A DNA stretch of 64,000 nucleotides from Apteryx mantelli. Its lineage: Eukaryota > Chordata > Aves > Apterygiformes > Apterygidae. Positions 12,023-23,953 of this stretch are shown here, in pieces. The stretch is taken from contig NC_089979.1 in the NCBI RefSeq assembly GCF_036417845.1, positions 121,181,415 through 121,245,414 of the forward strand. Direction: 5' to 3'. Under the pieces are notes generated by a model. The model was not told where the DNA came from. It saw only the letters and a program-made list of their open reading frames with translations, and did no database searches. Position 1 is the stretch's first letter. Each line of letters starts with the position of its first letter. A program made the position numbers and the translations under genes.

Positions 12023-13366
12023 CAGCTTATGCAGACCCTGTGTGGAGTGGCATGCCTGGAAATACCACTCCTCATCCTAACTTTGTGGAACACTTTAGGA
12101 TGCGGCAATGAATTTGTAGACTCCTTTCTCTAAGTCTGATCCTTTCCTTGGGACTGGTAATGCCAGGTGAACAGGAAACCTTTGATACAACTCCTGTGAA
12201 ATAGCTGGATCATATAGAGAAAAAGTTTGGCCCACCACAGCAGCACATTTACCACAAGCTATTTCAGTATGCAGGAAACAGTATACTTCTAACGTATGAA
12301 GACGGTAATTTCACTTGCTCTGTTTATGATCTGTTAATACTCAGTTATATGTTTGGATCTAGTCATCTTGCACAAAAAATGACCTATGAGTATGAAAACA
12401 TACCCAGATCAAATTCAATAGCTATTTTATTATGTAACTGGCCACACGTTCAAGGATGGCTGCTAGAAAGGTTTCTAGAGCAACAGCTCCATCAAATGTG
12501 TTGCATAAAACAAATGCCTCTGTCATAGAAATTCTACTTTAGTACAGCTAAAAAGAAATGTTTAATGTGTGTATAGGTACTTGGGGCGGAAAACACAAGG
12601 AAGGTTGCAAGCAGCTGTAGAAATGTGTGATGCTAGGTTATTGAGACAAATTAAGGTTTTTTTTCCTCAGTCTAAAATGCTAAGGGACTTGGAAATGTGA
12701 AGAAAAAGTATTTAGGCCCTTATAATGATGTGCTGCAGCTTACTTCCTGGCAGAAAAAGAATCAGTAAAGCACTTTCGAGTAGATGCTGACTGCTGGTGG
12801 GGACTTCGGGGAAAATACAGTTCATTCCTACTCAGCAATTGCCTTCTTGACTTCAGTAAGTAATTAAGTTGCAGTGGTCCTTTTAGTGATCTGAGCTATG
12901 CACAAGAGACTCAAAGCCCAAAATCCAATTGTGTGTGCGTCCTCCTGTTTCCTGACTAATCCTATAAGGTGCAGTGGGTTGAATGCATGATCTAATAACT
13001 GAGTCAGCTCACTCTTCTACAGTAATTAACAATGAAAGCCCACTGAAATAAAGAGAAAGAAACTCATTTGTGAAGGAATAATACAATAAAACAGCTAAAC
13101 TGGCAAGCTGCCGACTGGGGAATCAGATCTTGTAAGCAATTGTGCTAAGTACAAAGTATATTGACTGTGCTGCATGTACCTACAATTGCTGAGTTTCTCC
13201 TGCGTGCTCCCCCTATTGCCCATGTTGATAGGAAGTGGTGCAGCGACGTGGTTTCAAATAGCACATCATTCAGAAATTTTGGGTGCAGAATCATTTAGAA
13301 GTGGAAACACCTGCAATTTGCTCACTGGTCAAGGAAGTTTGTAAACCACCCTATATACACATATAC
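12023..13366. other. Unique sequence, no gene recognised
   Basis: No substantial open frame, repeat or RNA gene was recognised. Confidence 0.5.
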
Positions 13367-13436
13367 CCTATGTGCCATATATATATATATATATCATATA
13401 TATCATATATACCAAAACACCATATATATAGAATTT
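13367..13436. repeat. Interrupted (AT)n microsatellite
   Basis: Alternating AT with 'cat' and 'cc' interruptions. The open frames crossing it on both strands (13283-13486 and 13368-13568) are products of the repeat and not genes. Confidence 0.85.
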
Positions 13437-16400
13437 GTAAATTACCATATATGTACACAAAAGTAAAAATAACTCTGGGTTTATAAAAGAAAAGGTAGGT
13501 GTAGAACTGCAGAAGCCAAATATTAGATCAGTTGTTAGATTGTGTCTCTCTGTAGCTATGTGACACACAGCTAAGTGCTTTCCCCATCCGAGGGTGAAAG
13601 GCTATACATGGAAGATATTTTGCAAGCTATGGAATTGACTGAATACATCTATGACACTCTGGAGAAATCTACAACCCAAAAATTCACTTTTTCACAGAAT
13701 TTTCACCAACCCTTCCCCCTTCTCTGCAGTGAAAACATCCCTTCTCCTACTGGCTCCTGATTCCCTACCCAGCACTACACAACTTTCTCCTTGTCCCAGG
13801 ACTTAAAATCCTCCATGCCTTTTGCAGCTCATCTTCTCCTCTCACACTCCTCCCAGCCCCTCTGAGTCCCTGACTCTGCTCTTGCAGGAGGAGCTGGTCT
13901 GGACATCAAAAAGGGACATTCAATACAAAATGCAGGTCATTCTTCACTGCAGTTTCTTCACCTTCTGCTTTGGCAGCAGCATGATGGTGCTCTCTAGCAG
14001 CTGGCACAGTTTACCATACTGCAGCTCTTCAAGACAAATCTGGGGCCAAGGCTCTTCAGTTGTTTTTGAAAGGCTATGGATGACCTTCCTAGAAAGGAAG
14101 TTCAGCTATTGCTGTGGGACTGTCTGTATCAATACTTCTAAAGAATTATGAACTTGGTAATTTTTAGGCAATAAAATTCATTTGCTGTGAAATTTTGTGT
14201 TGGTTGAAGAGGCTGGAAATTTTGTAGGGATGTATACATCTGCAGTCACACATATCTTTGTGGTGCATGCAACTTTCATATTCAACAAACGACAAATCTG
14301 CAGGTGTCCGCTCCTGTGTGAATAGCAGAGCTTTCTCTCATATATAGCTCAATTCAGGCCACTTCTTAAGTGAAAAATATTGACAGGATGAAAACATTTC
14401 ACTCAGTTCTTGCCCAAAATCAGTTTGATGAAACTCTGTTACAGTCCTGTGTAACAGAGAAACAGACTTCAGTGAGTGTGGAGGCATCACTGAAATATTA
14501 GCAATATTTTCTTTTAAGTTCCAAGGCCATTTAGGCACAATATCTCTCACTGTTTTTGAACAGCATACAGGAACTTTGGTCTGAATATTGCTGTATCACA
14601 AATAACAGTAAGGTTCCTGACTGAATACATGTAGAGTAATGAAACTGGGCAGGCACCTGATGGTTCATTTGCTGAACCAGGAGACAGCTGTATAACTCCT
14701 GCCTTGGAGGCAAGGCCTCTGCTCTGCCACCAGCTAGATGAAAACCTGTGAACTCTGAACACCAAGAATAGGAGGGAAAGAGCTGTTTGTGGCTGCTGGC
14801 TGTACTTACTTGCCTTGTCACCTTTAGGGTGTGTTTTTATCTAAAATGGCTCCAGACAAGGTGCAAATTCAATATGAACATATTCTGTGTAATAAGAGTC
14901 CCTGTCACAGGACTGCAGTATCTAGAGGTTTCAGAGCTACAGTGATACCTTGGATCAGTTATAAGTTTATAATGTTTTGACTCCTGAGATTATACTTATT
15001 TAGATTCTTGAATATCCTGCTGATTTATTTTGCTGTTCATTGCCTGACAAGCCACTATTCAGCAGCAGGTCGCTAAGGCAGGAAAGAGCAGTGCTTGGGT
15101 TTCAGGAGGTGTGTGACCACAGATACCTTTTACAGGAGGTTTCTTCCGAGTCCTGTTTCATTACTTGCCACCAGTGGGGAACAAATTCTCATCTGGCTTC
15201 TGGTTCAGCTGTTGTTTTTTGGGATACAGTGGATTAAACGCATTCCTACTCTAACTCCGGAGAAGTCAGTGGAGGTTCGGCTGGGATTGATTAGGAGCAG
15301 TATTTAAACTTCAGCAGCCAGAATTAGAGCAACTTGCTTTCTGATAGGCTGTGCTGCTGCTGGGGCTCATTCTCTGTCTGTCAGAACACAGGCATTGGGG
15401 CAGTTTTTGTCAGATCATTCAGGATGGGACTGGAGGGGAGCAGGCCTCAGGGCTTTGGAATAACCTTGCTGGGTTTTCCAGTAAGTGGCCTTTTAGTGAT
15501 GCAAATGCTCGGTGCAGTAGGAGCTGACTAAGTCGCAAGCACCTACTTGCTTTCTATAAATCATGTACCTTGTCATTATCACAGCTTATGTTGGATTTGA
15601 ACCAACACTGAACCAACACATTTGAACCATTACACTGAAGGGCTTTTATCTCATGGCCAGATCCTGACCTTTCCAATAGCTTGTACCCTTTAAGGAGGAA
15701 CTGGGAGATCTTTAGCCTGTGCCAGCTATTGTGCCAAGAGACATTAGCATCCATCTTGTGACGATGTCCTTCTGGGATTTTATTTCATTTTACTAAGTCT
15801 TTCCATTCTTTTTTTTTAATGCAGAACAATTAAATTTGTATCTGCAAAGTGCAAATCTGAGCTTAGCTGTCCATTGCATCCTATCTTAAACAGCCAAGAC
15901 AGGGCGCCTATGAACACATTTGGCACAACGCTAGTTGCTGATACGAAGAACACTGGGTAGAGAGAGTACCCTGTCATATCTCAGACCCCTCTGACCTCCT
16001 TGGATGGCTGGGAAGGGGAGCTGCACCAGCCAAACAAGAAGAGCTTTATCCCTCCTCTACTTCTTGTGTGTCCCTGCAAGGGATGGGCACACACTAGTTC
16101 TTAATAAATGTGTTTTCCTTCTTAGTTTATATTAAGATCTACAACATGAATCACAACACAGTCCTGGTGCTTGTATTATACGCCTACTCCATACACCTAC
16201 AGCTATCTCACATCAAATCAGCTCACAAATTATACTTCTCCCTGCTACTTTGTCACACTGATACTGGTATTAGAATGATAACTTATTAGAAGACTGTTCT
16301 TTCTGATCCAATAAGAGCAACAACACTAATAAGAGAAGTGCATGACGTCTGATTGATAGCAGCCAAATCTGCCACTGATTTTGGGGAGGGCAGGAATAGA

Positions 16401-17412
16401 CTAAGGGTCAATAAGACATTAATTTCCTTGATAAAGTTAATTACGAAAGATTTTTTTTCTTTCAGTTGAAGGATGAAGCTTGTGACAGGGGCTATTAAAT
16501 TGTGCAGTTCTTCTGTGTATGTATTGTTACTTCTCCTGATGTTTCCCAAAGGCATCACATTTGGGTGGAAAATACATTTGTTCCAGTATCGATGTCTTCC
16601 TATGGGGTAAGAAAAAACAGACATACTGTATCATCAAAAATAGCATTGCCTGACAGCCTCTAAAAGTATACATCACACATTGCTAGCTATTTTAAATAGC
16701 TAGCTGAAAGAAGAAAACCTCTCCAACATATTTCAATTATGCAGTAATGACACATTAACATTTTGTGTAAAAGAAACAGCTCCTCATCAGGAGAAAGGTA
16801 AAATGAAGATGCTAAGCATTTCTTAGCCATTTTGAACAATGGGATGGAAAGATACCATTAGCCTGCTCAGATTCTCTGAGGATACATGCTCAGGAAATGC
16901 CCAGAGAGAAATTAAATGAATCAATAAATGAGATACTCACTCTATCACTTAGAGAGTGCTGCCAAGTTATTATACAAGCTCAAAGCTTCCATTAATGACC
17001 CACGATCAGACCATAACACTGAGCAAAAATCAGTGCTGAATGGAAAAGAAGACCATACAGTTCATCAAATGCAATTCTGTATCCTACCATCATCTGTGAG
17101 TATCTTCATTTGCTTCAGGAGAGTCTTTTAGCATTTGTACTGGAACAACTTGAGAGAACCTGGAACAAACTGAGAGAACCACAAGGGTGTTTGATTTTCC
17201 TCTCATCAGTCTTGTCTGGATTTTGGAGCTGGTAGGAAGTGCAGCCTCCACAGGTATTCCAAGTGGCAAGATGAGGACAGGGGATTGAGTGTTGCCTTTC
17301 TTTACTCTATCCACTCTTCAGAACAGCTGGCCAATTCTTTTAATCGTATAGTATGAAGGAACGGTAGCTTTTCTTCAGGACTCTTAACAATTAGCATCTC
17401 TTTTGGAGACAA
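13437..17412. other. Unique sequence, no gene recognised
   Basis: Short unassigned frames on both strands, such as 13822-14151 plus (109 codons) and 16286-16624 minus (112 codons). Neither has motifs I recognise. A 20-bp tandem duplication lies at 17140-17179. No other structure was seen. Confidence 0.5.
17140..17179. repeat. 20-bp tandem duplication
   Basis: 'ctggaacaacttgagagaac' is followed immediately by 'ctggaacaaactgagagaac', which differs at two adjacent bases. Local slippage duplication. Confidence 0.85.
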
Positions 17413-17545
17413 TGTAGCCTAACTAGTAGGACACAGGTAGTGAACCAGGGAGTGCTTACATTATTGGCAAGGCTTTTGACATGCTGTGAGACCTTCAGCA
17501 AAAGACGGTCATTTCTTCTCTATGTATCCCTTAAACCTTCAGAAC
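17413..17545 (+). repeat. MIR-like SINE relic, sense on plus strand
   Basis: The order 'gtagcctaactag', 'gacatgctgtgagacct', 'tcagcaaaagacggtcattt', 'cttctctatgtatccctt' parallels the MIR core ('ctgtgtgaccttgggcaagt', then the Y-rich 'cctctctgtgcctcagtt'). Highly diverged, so the limits are approximate. Assignment is from recalled consensus. Confidence 0.5.
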
Positions 17546-19319
17546 ACAGATTGTCCCTTAATATAAAAATAAATGAGTAAATCTTCATGCATAACAGCTT
17601 TGTGGCTGCAAGGAATAGTAACAGTTTTTTTTTTTCTTGCTTTTGTAATCACTAATTCTGTAGACCTGCAATAGGGTTTACTCCATATACAATGTGGAGT
17701 ATGAAAGAGCCAAAAAAGTTACAGAGCTCTGTCCTGGAATGATAGTAAACACATGGGATGCAACTGTGCCCTTGTCATGACGGTGGTTATTGCCAGACTT
17801 TCCTGATCTGGCTGAGGCCAGATGAATGAAAAATAATGTACTAAATAACTTGAACAAAAATCATGAATTTGCTTTACTAATGAAACAAGCGCCCTGTATT
17901 TCCTAGACAATGGGTAAGAAAGAAACTCACTGTTTTAAAAATGAAGTTCCAGAGTAACTGAAACTTTGTATTGTTGTAGTATTAAGGAAAGCATTGGTCA
18001 TTGGGAGAAACCATTTTCTCTGTGTTTCTATATGTCCCCCGCTCTGTCTCACTCGTGAAAGTCATCGCTTCTCCAGCAGTAGCAGAATCCTGTTTTTGCC
18101 TCTTGTTATTATCCAGAGAGCGTGCAGCAGAGTTTACTGTCAGCACATAAAGGTTTAACAGTGAGCTGCAAAACAGAATAACCTGGTCTTGCTCTATTGC
18201 TCTTTCACATCTCTAGATGTGTTCTCTGGACAGCATCAGAAAATGTAGGATTTGTCTGGAAGCGGTGATGTGAAAGGCTTATCAGCAATACCATAAGTTT
18301 GCTTTCTGTTTGCAGAACTGTGTGATGAATTTACAGGAAGCTCAAGACAGGAATAAACTATTCTTTATAGTTGTTACTGGAATACTTCTCTATGGGAATC
18401 ATCCACTGCAGAACAGAAGCTGCTGTATTTCAGAATAGCTATTGCCCTTTGGAAGTAGAGACATAAAGATTTGGAAAACTGTTTTATTTTTTCTGGAGTA
18501 GACTGTACACAGAGGTAGTTATCCTGACATGGCTGTCACTCTGCCACTCAGTTTCACCAAGTAGACATGAATAAAAGAATAATAACATGCAATAAGCAGA
18601 GAGATGCAATCCACATCAATCAGAACAGATCTACGGGGATGACCCTTTTGGCATGTAAGTTGAGCCAGGCAGAACTGGCAGGTCATTCTCTGGCATCATA
18701 TGAGAAGACAGGAGACATGCTACCTTCTTCACCAGCAATCTTGACTCTGAGCTATACATTCAGTCCTCCTATCCCTTTACGATTAGAACAAAATCATGAG
18801 GGTTTCCTATTTAGATTTCTATAACACTGAGAATGGGAAATGTTTTCTATACTCTGGTCTGAATGAATAGGTAGATCTTTATGAATAGGTAGAGGATATC
18901 TTTGGGTAGTGGTCAAACAAAAATGTAAAAGTAAGGACATTTCAAAGTCTCCTTGTGATGTATATTCCAGCCCTTCTTTGCAGAGTGCATACTTAAAATG
19001 TCTGTATAACATAGTAGTAGACACCTGTCCATTTTGACAGCTAACTATAGACCATTGGGCAGATTCTTAGCTTTGTTCTTTAAAATCACTTGTAGGTTTT
19101 CTTACATTAGTACTTGGCTGCATTTTTTGAGAGTTTTTTTTTTTTGTCCAGATTCCTTGTTAGAACCTAATTTTCTTTTTTACTTGCAGATGAGGGGTTA
19201 TCTATATGTGGGAAAAAAACACAACAAATGCAATATCATCTGAGGAACCGACAGACTGTGGAGACAGAAGTGTGGACAGATGTTGAGCTCCTGAATTACA
19301 ATCGTGGCTTTGGTGATTC
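17546..19319. other. Unique sequence, no gene recognised
   Basis: Short frames only. The words 'tgaatgaataggtagat' and 'tatgaataggtagag' near 18861-18893 form a small direct repeat. Nothing else seen. Confidence 0.5.
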
Positions 19320-19460
19320 CTCAGGGGCAAGTTGCTTCAGTTTTCTTCCTTTTGTTATCCTTGTTAGTGAGGTTGCAGAGATTAAAGTGTTAATGTATGT
19401 AAAGTGCTTTAGAAATGGAAAGAGTTGTCTAAGTGCTGCTGATATTATTGCTATAGTGGC
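19320..19460 (+). repeat. MIR-like SINE relic, 3' half, sense on plus strand
   Basis: 'ggggcaagttgcttcagttt' resembles the MIR core end, and further on 'gattaaagtgttaatgtatg' with 'taaagtgcttt' and a closing 'gatattattgc' resembles the MIR 3' region (gattaaatgag..taatg..tgtaaagcgctt, ending in ATT repeats). Old and diverged. Confidence 0.55.
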
Positions 19461-20984
19461 AACCAAAGGGAGTAAACTCTTCCCTTGCTATGCTATAGCC
19501 AGTAGATAAAATGAAATGCAGAATTGTCACCTTCCCCAGTGCTGGAGTTAGGGGTTAGTCATCCCTTACTCGCAGGTTTCCACAGCAATTTTTCGTTGTC
19601 ATGCTTCTAAAGGGAAGAACTTTATGAGGCAGAATACTTCAATAGGCTTCTGAAAATAGACGTGTGCAGGTGGCAGCATATTTGGGTTGTGAACTGTTTG
19701 TGGATAATGAATTACACTTTCCCTTAATATTGAGCTTGTGCAGCATCCAGCGGGGGGGGGGGGGGGGGGAGGGGGGAAATGGAGAGAGAGAGGATACCTT
19801 CTAATTATTTTGTGATTCTCCAAAGAATGCGTTTGGCAAGATATCTACAGGAATTAATAAACATTGATAAAACTTGAAAGCAACAGCGAAAAGTGTTTGA
19901 TTCAGAGGTGGTAAGTACTCACCTGCCACCACTCTGATTGATGTGTGCTCTCCATGGCTGGGGGGCTACCCAGGGAGGAGAGCCCACTTTGACAGGGAGC
20001 TGTGGGGGGTGGCCCTGGCGGGGACATGAAAGGCTCACCTTTCGCAATGCGCCGTGTAACGCTGACGGAAAATGACTTCTGGTAGCAGAGCAGCAGGAGC
20101 GGGGCTGGAAAGAAGCTCAGAAAGAAAGTCTGGGAACGTGGCAGATGAGTGGCACGGTGGAGATCAAAGACCCCACCACTCCACCCTCTTGGGAAGAGTC
20201 ACTAATAAGAAAGTGGAAGATGGACGGTCTGGGGAAGAGATCTCCAGCCGAGGTAGGAACGTGCTGCACTCTCAGTTTTCATGCAGTCATGAGCAGAGCC
20301 TGGGAACTCTGGCAGAAATAGCTTGTGTTGGTTATTGATCAAATTTTGCGCTGTTGAGGGACCTTGACACTGGACTGGAGATGGCTGGCCAAGGTGGGGA
20401 CTCAGTTTCAGGTAGATGGTTGGTGCCATGGATGTTTGCTTCTCTTTTCCTGGTCAGGTGGTGTGTTCCTGCTGGTAGAGAAACTCCTGGATGAATCAGG
20501 ACTGACAGTGATCCAGGCTGTGGAACATAAATAGCAAATGATGCTTGAACAGTCGCAATTGTACAAATCCTGAATTGTGCCTCATCTTATTCTGTAGCAC
20601 TTGAGAGGGCTCTTACAGAGACTTTCCTGGGGCGAGCCCTGCTGCCCGTGCAGCTTGGAAGCGCAGACTTCACCAGGAGTGGGAAGGAGGCCCACCGAGT
20701 GCAGTCAAGAATTAAAACTTTTGAACTGAACTGGAGCAGGAAAATGAACCTGCCAGCTGAAGAGCTGATGGCTGCAATTCTTTCATGCTGTTGAAATCCT
20801 ATTCAACTTTTCCCTTTTATTTCTTCTCAGAGATCTGTATTTGTTTCTGTCCATAGCTGGGGTAGGCACTTCACTTAATAGCTCCTCTTTGGTAGGAGTT
20901 TGGTAGAGTCTATGCCCAGAAATGGAAGCTTCTGTTTAGCCTGTCAGTGTTAATGAGCATTTTCAGCCATTCCAGCATGTCTGG
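19461..20984. other. Mostly unique sequence with an 18-G run, no gene recognised
   Basis: A slightly CpG-richer patch near 20030-20260 contains an 89-codon plus frame (20072-20338) with no family resemblance. A donor-like 'ccgaggtaggaac' at about 20247 could mark a non-coding exon, but nothing confirms it. Confidence 0.4.
19752..19776 (+). repeat. G18-A-G6 homopurine run
   Basis: Eighteen consecutive G, one A, then six G, followed by a GA-rich stretch to about 19793. It can form a G-quadruplex and is hard to sequence, so the length may not be exact. Confidence 0.9.
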
Positions 20985-21370
20985 CACGCACAGATTTTAT
21001 GGTGGTCATGACCAGAGCCTCCCAGGGGCTGATGTTGGGCAGGAGCTCCCAATGGCAGCAGGTCCAGGCCTCACTGCCATGGCCCGTCCCATCACCCTAC
21101 AAGGGAGCAGAGCAGCCGAGGCAGCCCCTGGCATTGGCACCACTGCAGGGACAGGGATGGGCTGGGTGGTTGCCTGTGGGTTAGGGTTGGGGGGCCCGTG
21201 GCGGGCAGAAGCTGGGCTGTGGCGGGGCCAGAGCCTGGCACCGCTGCAGCGTCGTGGGGCAGGGACTGATGGTCCCAGGATGGGCTGAAACAGGGACCTG
21301 GGGCTGGGGGAGCGTGGGGGAGGCCCTGGGGATGGGCAGGGACAGTGAGGCCTGTGGGTGCTCTCAGGGC
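20985..21370. other. GC-rich block with G-quadruplex potential
   Basis: About 385 bp of G-rich plus-strand sequence with many 'ggg' and 'gctggg' words inside AT-rich surroundings. At 21178-21204 four G runs lie close together ('gggttagggttggggggccc', then cgtggcggg). A 113-codon plus frame (20947-21288) is open mainly because stops are rare. Its Gly/Ala-rich product shows no domain. Could be an old minisatellite or a non-coding exon. Confidence 0.45.
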
Positions 21371-22715
21371 CCAGACAGTTGCTGGCTCATTGCTTTGGAA
21401 GGTTTCTAAGGCTCTGGAAAGACTTCAGGATGGATGTATGGCTGGAGTGTGGGATATAGGAAGTAACAGGCTCTTTATTTTCTGTTGACTTAAAGCTAAT
21501 GATGACCCTTGAGGGCAGTCTGTGGATAACAGATGATGTGGGCTCCCCTCCAGTAAACAAGAGCAAATCTTTTGACAGCAACTTCTGGCTCCACTGATTC
21601 ATCACTGATGGTCTAGCATTTGCTATGGGAAATGAACACTGTGAAGGCCAGGAAGGACTCCGTAAACAGGATCAATAGTATTCAAAATGCTTTAAGCTGT
21701 TGTTTTAGGGGAAAATCTTCCTGGGGAACACCTGTTTCTGGCAGTAAGCCAATTTGCTGCTCATGCACAGGAAGGTAATTATTTTCCTAATCAACTTCAG
21801 CAGTACAGCAGATGCATAATGAAAGATTGTTAATAAAATGATAAAATATGTCATTAACGATAATGTTGATAGTTCTGAATATTTTTTGGAAAGGAAAATT
21901 AACCCAAAGTTAGTGAGCTAGAGCTGGAAAAGAAGAGTTAGTAGTTGCGGGGAGGAAAGAGATAGAAGAGAAAAAATAGAAGCCCAGAAGGACTGCCTGA
22001 GGCAAGATTCATCAAAAGAGGCAGGACACATACAGAGAAGATAAAAAGGCGCCTAAAAAGGATAAACCAATGAATTTCTGATTTTTCCATAGGCTTCCTG
22101 CATGGAGCAACAGCACTGTTTTAAGGCATTCATTTCAGTAATGAATTTAAACCTCAGCTAACATTTTTGATTTAAGCAAGGTGTTACATATAATTGCTTT
22201 TTGCAAATGTCTTCTTCACAGGTGTCATTTCAGGTGCGTTTGGGTAGACTCTTCGAAATATTTTGTTAACTTGCAAAAAAAGAAAAAAAGAAGTAGTTGA
22301 AAAGGGCACAGTGGGAGATAACCCTTTCTCATTAAAACCTAGGTATAAATCACAGTGCCCTTGAAGTTCTTCTCGTTACCTTCAGCCTCCATCTTCAGCA
22401 GCTATGCAGAAAACTATGAGCTCAGCAGTGTCAGCCACAGTACAAAGGAAAGCCTTCCTGTAGGAAATCTAAGGATTCCTCTGTCCTTTTATTTATGACA
22501 CAAAATGACTGAAAAATTGTAACATCACAGATCTCATTTTTGGAAGCCCTGTTATAGGCTGAAAACACACACATGCCAGTCTGAGACTGTCATCCCCTAC
22601 TCTTGCTCTTTCTCCCATCACCCCCACCCCTGCCTTTTTTTTAACTTCATTTCTGTATGAACTAACGTCAGGTAAAATAAAATTCCGTGCTTTGGGGAAA
22701 ACCTTAAGCAGCAGC
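21371..22715. other. Unique sequence, no gene recognised
   Basis: AT-rich with purine-rich stretches near 21930-22060. No repeat family or gene recognised. Confidence 0.5.
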
Positions 22716-22985
22716 ATGTAAGAACTTTCATGCTGAATCAGACCAATGGTTCATCTTTTTCTAATATCTTACCTATGTGAATGGCTCCACTGCATCAGTG
22801 GGTAGGTGATTAATATAAAATAACCTGTGTGTGGACAAAATTTCCTCCTAATACCTGTTGGATAGTGGTTGGAACCTCCTGTGCTGCATGAGAATTTGCA
22901 CTCCTTCTGAACACCTAAATTTTTAAATAGTTACAGATTCTGAAAAATGTGGTTATAAATATAGTGGGTGTTTTCTCAAGCCCTT
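22716..22985 (-). mobile_element. Ancient CR1-type LINE relic, antisense on plus strand
   Basis: 'tgtaagaactttcatgctga' followed by 'atcagaccaatggttcatct' corresponds to the widespread sauropsid CR1 text that reads, in this orientation, 'ataagaacggccatactggg' then 'tcagaccaatggtccatct'. Downstream similarity is weak, so the right limit is a guess. No coding remains. Confidence 0.55.
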
Positions 22986-23154
22986 GCCCTGCCATGTGAT
23001 TAATTGGGACTAATCCCAACTAAGTTCTGCAGAGCACCCTTGAAATCTGACAGAGCAAGGATCCCCCTGTAAGGGTCACCTTATACTAGCTTCACAAAGC
23101 ATGCTTTTATTTTTCTCCTGAATAGCTGTCAGTCATACCGGTTTAAAAACTTTT

Positions 23155-23184
23155 CTCCTGTTGCTAGGAGAGAAACAACAGGAG
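23155..23184. other. Short inverted repeat (9-bp stem)
   Basis: ctcctgttg and caacaggag flank a 12-nt spacer. Too short to be called an RNA gene. No U-tract follows it. Confidence 0.5.
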
Positions 23185-23844
23185 TGAAGCCAGTCAGCAT
23201 TCTGCTTCATGAGTTACTCGTTTAAATCAAAGAACACACTTCATGCATCCTCTTGGGTAAACACACTTCTAGTGTATATCCTTCCCTTCCCTGAAGGTCC
23301 CTTCCACCCACTGCCACTGTGCTGGACCTGCAAGTCCTTCTCTTAGCACTAGCCACAACAGCTGGCAGAGTGGCTCAGGCATCTCTGTTCACATGTGGCA
23401 TCCTCCTCACCGTGTCCCCACTATAGCTCTCCCTACCCAAATATGAAAAATGTGTTGCGTACATATGTATTTTAGGGGGCACTTTTGTGCCTCTTTTCTG
23501 AAAATCTGGCACTTGTCCCAGTCCTTTAACAAGGTGAAAACTCAGAGTGGCTGAAATGTTCACTGGGGTAGCTACACATTCAGACTGCAAAGCTTATCCT
23601 CTTCTTGAACAAGGGCAGCTGCATAATGGTAAGTACTTCTCTGTGCTTGAAAGCAGTTGTGAGTGCTCAGCTGTTCTTGGGCATTTAGCATACCAGGCAC
23701 TGGGCTAGGGAGGAGCAATTGAAAGCTATAGATCTTCTTTGGCTTCTGACATTGATTCGCTACTTAAGAAATCCTTTTAATAAATCGCTTATTTTGTCTG
23801 TGCCACTGTTTACCCTCTTATGTTTTGTCCTCCTTCTCTATTCA

Positions 23845-23953
23845 TCTGTTTTGGAACAAGGATTGGCTGTTTATTTTATTCCTATAAAGCCCCAACACAA
23901 GGGGCTTCATTTTCTGCTGGGATCCCTGTGTGTCACTTGCAATACTTGTACTT
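23845..23953 (+). repeat. Ancient sauropsid interspersed-repeat tail
   Basis: The order 'ttggaacaaggattggctgt', 'tataaagccccaacacaagg', 'ggcttcattttctgctggga', 'tccctgtgtgtcacttgcaa', then tac parallels a common reptile/bird repeat tail (tttgtacagcacctagcaca, atggggtcctg.., ggctcctaggcgctac.gcaatac). The family name is not certain. Confidence 0.45.

Noticed and set aside
13283-13568. Frames with Tyr/Ile/His-rich repeats
   Set aside because: They translate the AT microsatellite.
20072-20338. Possible exon with a donor-like ccgag|gtaggaac
   Set aside because: A single donor-like word without a partner acceptor, conserved frame or known protein is insufficient.
23155-23184. Short hairpin considered as a microRNA or terminator
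   Set aside because: A 9-bp stem is too short for a microRNA precursor, and bacterial-type terminators are not relevant in this genome.
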